The notes below the pieces were generated by a model. It ran no database searches. It was given only the letters and a program-made list of their open reading frames with translations, and was not told where the DNA came from. From contig CAVZGP010000030.1 in assembly GCA_963774765.1 (NCBI GenBank), forward strand, positions 310,001 to 374,000: a DNA stretch of 64,000 nt, read 5' to 3'. Source of the DNA: Sva-07 sp963774765 (GTDB taxonomy: Bacteria > Actinomycetota > Acidimicrobiia > Acidimicrobiales > Ilumatobacteraceae). A program made the translations under genes and the position numbers. This document shows positions 33,303 through 41,261 of the stretch, in pieces (position 1 is the first letter of the stretch; every line of letters starts with the position of its first letter).

Positions 33303-34058
33303 TCAGAGCACGGGGATGCCGACGTCGTTGGCGACCTCGATCTGTCTGCGGGTGAGTCGTTCGAGCCAGCGCTGTTGACGCTGGTCGAGCACGTCGACGA
33401 CCTCGTTCCAGTGGATCGCGACCACCGAACCGTCGTCGATCTCGTGCCCGAGTCGGACGAGTCGCGGATCGAGCCACGCCGTTCGCCGTTCGGTGCCGCC
33501 GAGCGCGAGTGCGTGTCCATCCCATGTCAACTCGGGGCCCTCGACGAACAGGTCGTCGCCGTTGCGACCGACGACCGTCGCCCAGCTCACATGACAGTGA
33601 CGCAGGATCCGCAGCGGTTCGATGCCGCCGAGCCCGTCGCGGAGCAGCCCCACCCAGGGATAGACGCAGAACACGTGGAACGAGTGATGCGGCACCGCGC
33701 CGTTCCCGACCTGAGCCGTGAGCCGATCGACGTCGCCGCCGGCGCGTGGACCGAACCGGTCGACGAGGTGCCAGCCCCAATCGTTGCGCGTCACCCGCGA
33801 GCAGAGATCGTTGCCGATCCAGTAGGCCTGCACGACCCGATCGTCGAGCGGGTCGTCGACGCCGGCCGCCCCGGCGAGCAACTCGAGGTAGGGCCAGGCA
33901 CCCTCGAACCCGGAGGCCAATTCGCGCAGTCCCGTATCGACGCTCAGCTCTTCGGCTCGATAGGCGGCAAGCTCACCCTCCCGGGCCGGTCCGCAGAAGC
34001 CGCGCTGGTTGGGTGGCACCGCGAAGCGGGCGAATCGCACGGCACCCTCGACGCTCAC
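33303..34058 (-). CDS. conserved protein of the hydrogenase cluster, function unknown
   Basis: A 251-residue soluble protein with Trp-rich blocks (YLELLAGAAG, QAYWIGNDLCSRVTRNDWGW, HHSFHVFCVYPWVGLLRDGL, RILRHCHVSWATVVG). Three His and Cys in HHSFHVFC and LRHCHVSW might bind metal. I recall proteins of this size beside actinobacterial hydrogenases (DUF6390-like) but cannot confirm membership. The GTG start overlaps the EamA stop, so it is coupled to the hydrogenase operon. A maturation or accessory role is a guess from position. Confidence 0.6.
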   Translation of the reverse strand: MSVEGAVRFARFAVPPNQRGFCGPAREGELAAYRAEELSVDTGLRELASGFEGAWPYLELLAGAAGVDDPLDDRVVQAYWIGNDLCSRVTRNDWGWHLVDRFGPRAGGDVDRLTAQVGNGAVPHHSFHVFCVYPWVGLLRDGLGGIEPLRILRHCHVSWATVVGRNGDDLFVEGPELTWDGHALALGGTERRTAWLDPRLVRLGHEIDDGSVVAIHWNEVVDVLDQRQQRWLERLTRRQIEVANDVGIPVL

Positions 34059-34993
34059 AACGCCGCCGCCTGTGGTTCCGGGCGTCTCGTCGTCGATGCC
34101 CACACGACGAGCAGCGTGCCGGTGAGCAGCAGGATCAGTCCCATCGGCTCGACGACGGCGTCGCGTACTCCGGCGTTCAGCGCAACGGTGATCACCGCGC
34201 CGATGCTGAGCACGGCGGTCACGTCGACCGCCGGAGCGCGTGCCAGCGCGTGATGCCAGCTGACGACGTACGCCGTGAGGAACACGCCCGTGAGCAGGGC
34301 CCACGCCCACTGGGTGGCCGACAACCCGAGCAGGTCGCCGAGCGCCCCGCGGACGATCGCCCAGGCGAGCAGCAGCACGATGCCGCCCGTCATCCGCCAG
34401 GTGCTGACGACCATGGGAGCCACGCCGCGCCGCAGCAGCGACCGGGCAAGGATCACCTCGACCGACCAGCACAGCGTGGCGGCGAGGATCAGCGCCTCGC
34501 CGGTGCCGATGTCTGGGAACCCGACACCTCCGGCCAACTGCGCATAGCCGAGCAGGATCAGCGCGATCGCCGTGACGTGCCAGATCGTGACGCGTTCGCC
34601 GAGGAACGCCACCGCGAGGATCGCCACCCACGCGACCAGCGTCTTGTGGATGAACGCCGCGTCGCTCGACGAAACGTGGGCCAGGCCCTCGAAGAACAAC
34701 ACGAACGGCACGCTGCCTCCGATGGCGGCGATCGCGGCCAGCATCGCGATGTCGCGTGGCGTGCGGGCCATCGCCGGGGTCGGCGTCGCCGCCCGGTCAG
34801 GCGTCCGGCGCTGACGCATCGCGACGGCGACCGCCATCAACACGACGGCGGTGACGAGGTTCTTGGCGGTGGTGTACGTGGTGGCGTCGTCGAAGTGGGC
34901 GACGCCGTAACCGTTCACGAAGACGGAGAAGCCGGAGACGACTGCGGTCACTCCAGCGAGGGCGAGGCCGGTGTTGCGCACGGTGTTCGTCAT
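34055..34993 (-). CDS. EamA/DMT-family transporter
   Basis: A 312-residue membrane protein with about ten helices in two homologous EamA halves (for example GGSVPFVLFFEGLAHVSSSD in the first, LLTGVFLTAYVVSWHHALAR in the second). These drug/metabolite transporters export or import small organic solutes. The substrate is unknown. It overlaps the hypC-like gene stop (34990) at its start and the next gene at its end, placing it inside the hydrogenase operon, so metal or metabolite traffic for the enzyme is conceivable. Confidence 0.8.
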   Translation of the reverse strand: MTNTVRNTGLALAGVTAVVSGFSVFVNGYGVAHFDDATTYTTAKNLVTAVVLMAVAVAMRQRRTPDRAATPTPAMARTPRDIAMLAAIAAIGGSVPFVLFFEGLAHVSSSDAAFIHKTLVAWVAILAVAFLGERVTIWHVTAIALILLGYAQLAGGVGFPDIGTGEALILAATLCWSVEVILARSLLRRGVAPMVVSTWRMTGGIVLLLAWAIVRGALGDLLGLSATQWAWALLTGVFLTAYVVSWHHALARAPAVDVTAVLSIGAVITVALNAGVRDAVVEPMGLILLLTGTLLVVWASTTRRPEPQAAAL

Positions 34994-35253
34994 GACGGCT
35001 CCTTCGGTTCGAGTTCGAGCGTCGACGGAGTGAGTCCGCCTCGCGCGTGCTGGATGTCTGCGGCCGCCGCTGCGGTGAGGCGCTCGACGGCGAACCCCGT
35101 GTGGATCACGAGCCAGTCACCGATCGCCGGCGACGGGCCGTCGAGCCCGAGCGTCACCGTCGACACCGGGATGACGCGATCGCCGATGTCGACCGACACG
35201 CTGTGGCGCGCCTCGTCGCTGTCGACGACCCGACCGAGGTCGCTCAGGCACAT
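34990..35253 (-). CDS. hypC: HypC/HupF-family hydrogenase maturation chaperone
   Basis: An 87-residue protein beginning with the invariant MC (MCLSDLGRVV); Cys2 binds the Fe(CN)2CO unit and the large-subunit precursor. The beta-barrel core IPVSTVTLGLDG and the helix FAVERLTAAAAADI follow the family pattern. It overlaps the maturation protease gene by 10 bp. No hypA, B, D, E or F is in the window, so the general maturation set must be elsewhere. Confidence 0.85.
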   Translation of the reverse strand: MCLSDLGRVVDSDEARHSVSVDIGDRVIPVSTVTLGLDGPSPAIGDWLVIHTGFAVERLTAAAAADIQHARGGLTPSTLELEPKEPS

Positions 35254-35711
35254 GGCGCCCCCACCTCCTCGGTGACGACATGGGTGACGAGACGGATCAC
35301 GGTGTCGAGCGCCGCGGCGACCGCTGGCGACAACTCGTCGCCGTGATCGAGGCGGCCGGGTTCGACGCCGACCATCACCAGCCGTTCGGGAAGCCGACCG
35401 AGTGCTCGGCCGAGGGCGACTGCCTCGGCGATGCCGTTGCCGTGCGAGCTCGCTGCCGCACCCCGGCCGGCGAACCCGGTTGTGACGCAGTGCACGGTGC
35501 CCGGCGGGTCGCCGGTGACGATCGCATCGACGACCACCACCCGCGACCGGTCCTCCCACGCGGCGACGAGCCGGCCCGGCTCGCCGTCGAGCGTGAGCAG
35601 ATCCGCGTCCGGGCCGTCGGCGCCCAACGCGGCGAGCGCCTCGACGGTCCTCGGACCGATGCCATCGTCGCCGCGCCAGCGATTGCCCACGCCGATCACC
35701 AGCGTCCTCAT
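35244..35711 (-). CDS. hydrogenase maturation protease
   Basis: A 155-residue HyaD/HycI-type endopeptidase. The N-terminal metal-sensing Glu/Asp block appears as LVIGVGNRWRGDDGIGPRTV, and the second site as VVVVDAIVTGDPPGTVH, with an HGNG motif (SSHGNGIAEAV) typical of group 3 hydrogenase proteases. It trims the C-terminus of the large subunit after nickel insertion. The large subunit here has a removable tail after its last Cys-His motif, so the pair is consistent. The ATG overlaps the large-subunit stop. Confidence 0.85.
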   Translation of the reverse strand: MRTLVIGVGNRWRGDDGIGPRTVEALAALGADGPDADLLTLDGEPGRLVAAWEDRSRVVVVDAIVTGDPPGTVHCVTTGFAGRGAAASSHGNGIAEAVALGRALGRLPERLVMVGVEPGRLDHGDELSPAVAAALDTVIRLVTHVVTEEVGAPCA

Positions 35712-37033
35712 GGCGCGCTCCCGTGGCGATCGACGGTGAGATCGAGGAAGTGGGTCGCGCACGAGATGCACGGATCGTGGTTGCGGATCGTGACCTCGGC
35801 CGCCCGGGCCAGTTCGTCGTCGGCCATGTCGAGGCGCGACTCGACGAAGTGGAAGAGGTCGTGCTCGATCGTCGGCTGGTTCTGCGACGTGGGCGGGACG
35901 ATCTCGGCGTCGGTGATCGTCCCCGTCTCATCGAGCGAGTAGCGGTGGTACAGCAGGCCCCGCGGGGCCTCGGTGGCGCCGTGGCCGGTGCCCGCCCGGG
36001 CCTGCACCTCGACCGATCCGGGGTCGACGCCGATGCTGCCATCGATCAGGCCGTCGGTGATGCGCAGCGACTCCTCACAGGCGTGGACCACCTCGACCGC
36101 GCGCACGACGATGCTTCGGAACGGGTTGGGACACACAGCACCCAGGCCCGCGGCGCTCGCCGCAGTGGCGGCCGCCGGCAACAGCTTCTCGCGGGCGAGG
36201 CGGTATCGGGCGAGCGGGCCGACGAGGTAGTTGCCTCGCGAGAGGAGACGAGCGTACTTCGCCGTCGAGTGCGACACCTGGAACTCCTCGATGTGGCTCG
36301 CGAAGTCGTCGACGGCGATGTCGAGGCCACGATCCGACACGATCCGAGTGCCGAACACCGGGTAGTGGTCGCCGTCGTCGAGTGCGACGAGCTCGTGGTC
36401 GGTGTCGAGTTCGGGGAAGTCGAATCCGGCGACCCACTCGCACACGTCGACCGCCAGCTCCAGCGCTCGGGCGAGTCGGGGTCGGAAGGCACGCAGCGCC
36501 TCGCGCGTCGGGGGGCGGTAGAAGCCGCCCACCCGCACGTTCACCGGATGGATCGCTCGGCCTCCGATCAGTTCGAGCAGTTCGTTGCCGATCTTCTTCA
36601 GTTCGAGTCCGCGCTCGACCGCCGCCCGGTCGAGCGCGACCAGATCGACGACGCTGTCGACGCCGAGGAAGTCCGGGGCGTGGAGCATGTGGATGTGCAG
36701 CGTGTGGCTCTCGATCCACTCGCCGCAGTAGAGCAGTCGGCGCAGCTCGGCGATGCCGCCGGTGACCTCGACGCCGCAGGCCTGTTCGATCGCCAGGCAC
36801 GCCGACATCTGATAGGCGACCGGGCAGATGCCACAGATGCGAGCGGTGATGTCGGGTGGTTCGGTGTGCCCGCGCCCGCGCAGGAACCCCTCGTAGAACC
36901 GCGGCGGCTCGTAGATCTGCAACCTCACCCCGACGAGGCGTCCGTCGACGATGTCGACGTGCATCGCGCCCTCTCCCTCGACGCGGGTGAGCGCCTTGGT
37001 GCCGAGTGGCCCGGCTCCCGCGCGGTGGGTCAT
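35708..37033 (-). CDS. group 3b-type NiFe hydrogenase large subunit
   Basis: A 441-residue catalytic subunit. The L1 nickel motif is RICGICPVAYQMS (C67, C70) and the C-terminal motif is DPCISCATH (C422, C425, H428), followed by a 13-residue tail to be cleaved. The start KALTRVEGEGAMHVDI is typical of NADP-coupled sulfhydrogenase-type alpha subunits. With HydB- and HydG-like subunits upstream it would oxidise H2 with NAD(P)+ reduction, or the reverse, in the cytosol. ATG 37033 overlaps the small-subunit stop (ATGA). An apparent 712-residue fusion with the small subunit is caused by a frameshift upstream. Confidence 0.92.
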   Translation of the reverse strand: MTHRAGAGPLGTKALTRVEGEGAMHVDIVDGRLVGVRLQIYEPPRFYEGFLRGRGHTEPPDITARICGICPVAYQMSACLAIEQACGVEVTGGIAELRRLLYCGEWIESHTLHIHMLHAPDFLGVDSVVDLVALDRAAVERGLELKKIGNELLELIGGRAIHPVNVRVGGFYRPPTREALRAFRPRLARALELAVDVCEWVAGFDFPELDTDHELVALDDGDHYPVFGTRIVSDRGLDIAVDDFASHIEEFQVSHSTAKYARLLSRGNYLVGPLARYRLAREKLLPAAATAASAAGLGAVCPNPFRSIVVRAVEVVHACEESLRITDGLIDGSIGVDPGSVEVQARAGTGHGATEAPRGLLYHRYSLDETGTITDAEIVPPTSQNQPTIEHDLFHFVESRLDMADDELARAAEVTIRNHDPCISCATHFLDLTVDRHGSAP

Positions 37034-37846
37034 CGCGTCGCCCCGATCTCGACCGGAATCGGACCCGGCTGGCCGCGGAACGGCTCGGACCACGCGTTGA
37101 ACGTGTGGAAGAGGCGGGTCAGTTCCTCGTCGCTCGTGCCGCGTGCCGCGCAGTGTCGCGATCAGCGGTTCGGGCCGGGCGGAGTCCATCGGTCCGAAGC
37201 ACCCGTAGCAACCGCGACCGAAGCGCGGACACAGCGCACCGCAGCCGGCGTGGGTCACCGGTCCGAGACACGGCGTGTCGTCGGCGACGAGCACGCAGAT
37301 CGAACCGGCGGCCTTGCACTCGAAGCACACGTCATGGCTCGGCACGTCGGGTCGGCGACCGACGACGAACGCCGAGATCACTTCGAGGAGTTGGCGCTTG
37401 TCGATCGGGCATCCGCGCAGCTCGAAGTCGACCTCGACGTGCTCGCTGATCGGTGTCACGATCGCCAGGGTCGAGAGGAAGTCGGGTCGGGCGTAGACGA
37501 TCCGCAGGAGTTCCTCGACGTCGCCGAAGTTGCGTAACGCCTGGATGCCTCCGGCGGTCGCGCATGCGCCGATCGTCACGAGATGGCGCGAGACGTCGCG
37601 CACGTGGTGGATCCGGTCGATCTCCTCGGGCGTCGAGATCGATCCTTCGACGAGCGACAGGTCGAACGGGCCGTCGTCGCTCGACGGTCCGGCCTCGAGG
37701 AAGTGGACGAGTTCGACGACCTCGGTCAGGGCGAGCAGTTCGTCCTCGCAGTCGAGCATCGTCAGCTGGCACCCGTCGCAACTGGAGAACTTCCAGACGG
37801 CGACACGCGGACGGCCGGTCGGTGCGGTCACGAGGTCGCTGCTCAT
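37030..37846 (-). CDS. group 3b-type NiFe hydrogenase small subunit, one frameshift
   Basis: A ~271-residue subunit with no signal peptide. The proximal cluster ligands begin VWKFSSCDGCQLTMLDCEDE, with later Cys in IGACATAGG and ELRGCPIDKRQ. A second set (CFECKAAGSIC, CGALCPRFGRGCYGCFGP) gives two more Fe-S centres. Near 37139 the frame shifts; the alternative frame continues TSDEELTRLFHTFNAWSEPF and ends IGATR-stop at 37030, overlapping the large-subunit ATG. One extra base (CC at 37139-37140) explains it. Read straight through, the frame falsely joins the two subunits. Confidence 0.87.
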
Positions 37847-37847
37847 C

Positions 37848-38636
37848 TCATCGCTCCCGCACCGCGAGCAGCGCAGCGGCGGTGGCCCAGTCGACGACCG
37901 GCCCGTCGACGCAGGTGAACAGCGCGCCGAGTTGGCAGTGGCCGCACTGCCCGAACCCGCACTGCATGTTGCGTTCGAGCGACACCTGGATGCGGGTCCG
38001 CGGAACCCCGGCGATGTCGAGCTGCCGGCTCAGCACCTGCATCATGATCTCCGGACCGCAGACCAGTGCGGCGATCTCGGCTGGGCGCTCGATGGGGTCG
38101 GCGAGGCCGACGTGCACCGGACCGACCGGGCCGGTCCACGACGCGTCGGCGCGGTCGACGGTCACCTTCGGTCGAAGGCCCTGCCATCGCACGTCGATCT
38201 GGTCGGCGTAGGCGATCGCGTCAGGGCTTCGTGCGCCGACGAGCAGCTGCACCGACCGGGCACCCAGGCCACCGGCAGCGGCAGCCTCGATCACGGGCCG
38301 GAGCGGAGCGAGGCCGAGTCCGCCCGCGATGATCAACACGTCGGCGCCGTCCAGCGCGTCGAGTTGCCATCCCCGGCCGAACGGACCGCGCACTCCGATC
38401 AGATCGCCTGGCACTCGTTCGCACAGCGCCGCGCTGGTAGCGCCGACGGCGCGCACGGTGTGATCGACCCGCCGACCCGGCCCGATGCCGCTGTACGAGA
38501 TCGGAATCTCGCCGACGCCGGGCACCCAGAGCATGGCGAACTGGCCGGGCAGGGGCATCGCGAGCTCGTCGGGCATCGTCAGCGAGATCGTGGCCGTGTC
38601 GGCAAGGTCGTCGACCTTCGCCTCGACCGTGGCCAT
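37848..38636 (-). CDS. HydG-like FAD/NAD(P)-binding hydrogenase subunit (sulfhydrogenase gamma)
   Basis: A 262-residue ferredoxin-reductase-type protein. It has a flavin-binding barrel (LPGQFAMLWVPGVGEIPISY), an NAD(P) domain (DVLIIAGGLGLAPLRPVIEA), and a C-terminal 2Fe-2S ligand group in ERNMQCGFGQCGHCQLGALF with a further Cys in TCVDGP. This is the diaphorase subunit that passes electrons between NAD(P)H and the hydrogenase dimer. The ATG is at 38636, 8 bp after the cNMP-binding gene stop, and the stop lies next to the small-subunit start. Confidence 0.88.
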   Translation of the reverse strand: MATVEAKVDDLADTATISLTMPDELAMPLPGQFAMLWVPGVGEIPISYSGIGPGRRVDHTVRAVGATSAALCERVPGDLIGVRGPFGRGWQLDALDGADVLIIAGGLGLAPLRPVIEAAAAGGLGARSVQLLVGARSPDAIAYADQIDVRWQGLRPKVTVDRADASWTGPVGPVHVGLADPIERPAEIAALVCGPEIMMQVLSRQLDIAGVPRTRIQVSLERNMQCGFGQCGHCQLGALFTCVDGPVVDWATAAALLAVRER

Positions 38637-38644
38637 CGTCGGGG

Positions 38645-39166
38645 TCAGGGTGCACGAGGGCGACTCGAGCGCGCATCGCCGGGTCCGTAGAGATCGAGGA
38701 GCTGGAGCCGCGTTGCGTGCAGCCGCGACTTGAGCATCGTGGCGAAGCGCCGGTAGAGCTCGTGGCCGAGTTCGGGGTCGTCGGTGCACTTGCCGCGCAG
38801 ACACGCTGCGTCGACTTCGATGGCGCTGCCGTGTTCCACCGCGGTGGCATCGAACTCGCTGACGTAGGGAGCGGCGATCCACGAGACGCCGAGGATCTCG
38901 CCCGGCTCCAGCCGGTCGATGGTGATCGTGCCGCGTGCGGCGCCGTGCAGTTCGACGTCGACGCGACCGTGGCGGATGATCCAGAAGTGATCGGCAGGGT
39001 CGCCGATGGTGATCAGTCGCTGCCCCTTGGCGAAGGCGACGTTCACGCAGCATCCTGCGATCAGTTCGAGGAAGTCCGGGCGGAGATCGCCCAACAGCGG
39101 GTTGGCTGCCAGCTCCGCTTCCAGGCCATGGATGGGCAGATCGTGTGTGCGGTCGTGGTCAGCCAT
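38645..39166 (-). CDS. cyclic-nucleotide-binding-domain protein of the hydrogenase operon
   Basis: A 173-residue protein made almost wholly of a CAP-type cNMP-binding barrel (AFAKGQRLITIGDPADHFWI, then RLEPGEILGVSW). It has a C-terminal helix but no helix-turn-helix. The usual phosphate-binding Arg-Ala pair is not clear. It sits between the HydB-like and HydG-like genes and overlaps both closely, so it is likely a regulatory or structural subunit of the hydrogenase rather than a transcription factor. Ligand binding is unproven. Confidence 0.78.
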   Translation of the reverse strand: MADHDRTHDLPIHGLEAELAANPLLGDLRPDFLELIAGCCVNVAFAKGQRLITIGDPADHFWIIRHGRVDVELHGAARGTITIDRLEPGEILGVSWIAAPYVSEFDATAVEHGSAIEVDAACLRGKCTDDPELGHELYRRFATMLKSRLHATRLQLLDLYGPGDARSSRPRAP

Positions 39167-40244
39167 GGTCGATCGCCTCCGTGATGTCGATGCCTGTCGG
39201 GCACCAGGTGATGCATCGCCCGCAGCCCACGCAGCCGGACTCGCCGAACTGGTCGTGCCAGGTGACGAGCTTGTGGAGGTACCACTGGCGGTAGCGCGAG
39301 GCGGCCGATGTGCGCACCGAACCGCCGTGGACGTGCGCGAAGTTCAGCGAGAAGCAGCTGTCCCATCGCTCGTGGCGTTCGAAGGCGGTGCCGTCGAGCG
39401 TGGCCGAGTCGGCCACCGAGGTGCAGAAGCAGGTCGGGCAGACGAACGTGCAGTTGCCACAGGTCAGGCAGCGTTCGGCCACGGCCTCCCAGCCGGGGCC
39501 GTCGGGGGAAGCCGCTGCGGCGGCGATCGCCGAGGGGTCGAGTCGCCGGGTCTGGCGATCGGCGCCTGCGGCGATGCGCTGCTCGGCGGCGGCGAACTGG
39601 GCGGGCGTGGCCGGCGCGCCGATCCCGTCGAGCAGATCGACGCCAGCGTTCGTGACCGCTGTTGCGAGCAGCGTGTCGTCGTCGCGCATTCGCAGCACGA
39701 TGTCGGCGCCCGGGCCGGGCCAGGGCCCCGTTCCGGCTGACACACAGAAGCAGTCGGCGGCCGGCTCGGTGCATGCGACCGCAACGATCACGAGGGAGTC
39801 GCGTCGCGCCCGGTAGTCGTCGTCGTTGGCCAGCACCACGTCGAGCCGTCCGATCGCCGCCAGGTCGCAGGCCTGGATGCCGACGAAGGCGAGCGGCGCA
39901 ACTCGTGCCACCGGTGCGTCTGGTCGGGCGCTGTCCGATCGCATCCGCACGACCAGCCGTTGTTCGGGGTGGAGCCACCGCTTCCACGGTGCGGCCGGTG
40001 CCGCGTGTTGGAACGGTCCGGAGGCGGTCGACGCGGCGCGGTAGTGGCCCGGCTCCTGGACGTCGACCCATCCGGTGGCGATCTCGTCGGCCGAGTCGAT
40101 CTCGCCGAGAGCGATCACCCGGTCCTTCACGATGGGAGCGACGATGGTGCAACCGCGTTCACGCAGGCGAGCGATGAGCGGCCCGAGCCCGTCGGGCAAC
40201 ACCCGGCCGGGCGCGGCCGCGTCGATCAGCGACGCGTGTCCCAC
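39159..40244 (-). CDS. HydB-like 4Fe-4S hydrogenase subunit (sulfhydrogenase beta)
   Basis: A 361-residue iron-sulfur protein. The N-terminal ~220 residues form the conserved domain of HydB/AsrA-type proteins (CTIVAPIVKDRVIALGEIDS; VGIQACDLAAIGRLD). Two 4Fe-4S motifs follow: CLTCGNCTFVCPTCFC and CVGCGRCITWCPTGID. It transfers electrons within the hydrogenase complex. The GTG 40244 begins the minus-strand operon; an AACATT box 6 nt upstream may be a weak leaderless -10. The divergent gap to the LLM oxidoreductase is 86 bp. Confidence 0.87.
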   Translation of the reverse strand: MGHASLIDAAAPGRVLPDGLGPLIARLRERGCTIVAPIVKDRVIALGEIDSADEIATGWVDVQEPGHYRAASTASGPFQHAAPAAPWKRWLHPEQRLVVRMRSDSARPDAPVARVAPLAFVGIQACDLAAIGRLDVVLANDDDYRARRDSLVIVAVACTEPAADCFCVSAGTGPWPGPGADIVLRMRDDDTLLATAVTNAGVDLLDGIGAPATPAQFAAAEQRIAAGADRQTRRLDPSAIAAAAASPDGPGWEAVAERCLTCGNCTFVCPTCFCTSVADSATLDGTAFERHERWDSCFSLNFAHVHGGSVRTSAASRYRQWYLHKLVTWHDQFGESGCVGCGRCITWCPTGIDITEAIDHG

Positions 40245-40318
40245 ACGGGCAATGTTGGCAGGGCGTCGGTGCCCGGAGTAGGGGCCTCCGACCCGACTTC
40301 CACCGTGGCTCGACGCGG

Positions 40319-40324
40319 TAGGTT
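40319..40324 (+). promoter_or_regulatory. putative leaderless -10 (TAGGTT)
   Basis: TAGGTT lies 6 nt before ATG 40331 of the LLM oxidoreductase, the same box and spacing as before the SAM hydrolase gene at 4041. Confidence 0.35.
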
Positions 40325-40330
40325 CGCCGG

Positions 40331-41215
40331 ATGGCTGCAGCGCAACGACGTCCGCTCCGATTTGGTTGGCTCTCGCCGTGCATCGGAAACCGCTGGAGCG
40401 ATCACAAGCCGATCGTCGTCGAGCAGGCCAAGTACATCCTGCCCACGGTCAATGACCATTTCGACTCGATGTGGGTCGCCGATCACTTCTGGGGATTCGA
40501 CGCGAAGACCGATCCGTTCGTCGAAGCCTGGACGTCGCTCACCTGGTTGGCCGCCAAGTTCCCCGACGTGCAGCTGTGCCACCACGTGCTCGGCCAGGGC
40601 TACCGTCCACCGGCGCTCACCGCCAAGATGGCCGCCACGTTGCAGGTGTTCTCCGAGAACCGGTTGATGCTCGGCATCGGGGCCGGTTGGCGCGGCGACG
40701 AGTACACGGCGTACGGCTACGAGTTCCCGTCGCCGTCGGTGCGCTATGCGCAGCTCGAGGAGGTCGTGACGATCTGTCGGCTGATGTGGACGCAGGACGA
40801 CCCGAGCTTCGAGGGGACCTACTTCTCGATCGACGGGGCCGCCGCCCCACCGTTGCCCGAGGTGGTGCCGCCGGTGTGCATCGGCGCGAACGGCGAGCAG
40901 GTCGGGCTGCCGCTGGCCGGGCGCATCGCCGACATGTGGCACAACATGTCCCGCACGGAGGGCGACTGGCTGCGCAAGTACGACATCGTCCAGCGCGCCG
41001 CCACCGGCGCGGGCCGCGACCCGGCGGACATCGAGACCGGCATCACCATCGAGCGAGCGCTTCCCGAGACAGACGCCGAGTCGGCCGAGCTGCACGACCT
41101 GATCGCGCGCTGGCACGAGGTCGGCGTCGACCACGTGGTGATGGACTTCGGGAACCCACCATCGACCGACCCGATCGTGCGCTTTGCCGAGCAGGTCATC
41201 GCCCCGCTGCGCTGA
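40331..41215 (+). CDS. LLM-class F420-dependent-type oxidoreductase
   Basis: A 294-residue luciferase-like TIM barrel. FDSMWVADHFWGF near 45, VQLCHHVLGQGYRPPALTAK near 78, MLGIGAGWRGDEYTAYGYEF near 115, and PPVCIGANGEQVGLPLAGRI near 178 are the standard blocks. The first and third suit deazaflavin (F420) use common in actinobacteria, but FMN is possible. Reaction unknown. The ATG is at 40331 with a leaderless -10. The gene is divergent from the hydrogenase operon. Confidence 0.83.
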   Translation: MAAAQRRPLRFGWLSPCIGNRWSDHKPIVVEQAKYILPTVNDHFDSMWVADHFWGFDAKTDPFVEAWTSLTWLAAKFPDVQLCHHVLGQGYRPPALTAKMAATLQVFSENRLMLGIGAGWRGDEYTAYGYEFPSPSVRYAQLEEVVTICRLMWTQDDPSFEGTYFSIDGAAAPPLPEVVPPVCIGANGEQVGLPLAGRIADMWHNMSRTEGDWLRKYDIVQRAATGAGRDPADIETGITIERALPETDAESAELHDLIARWHEVGVDHVVMDFGNPPSTDPIVRFAEQVIAPLR

Positions 41216-41261
41216 CGCGGGCGATTGGCGGCCGGGGGTCTCGAACGAGGATCATGGCGCG

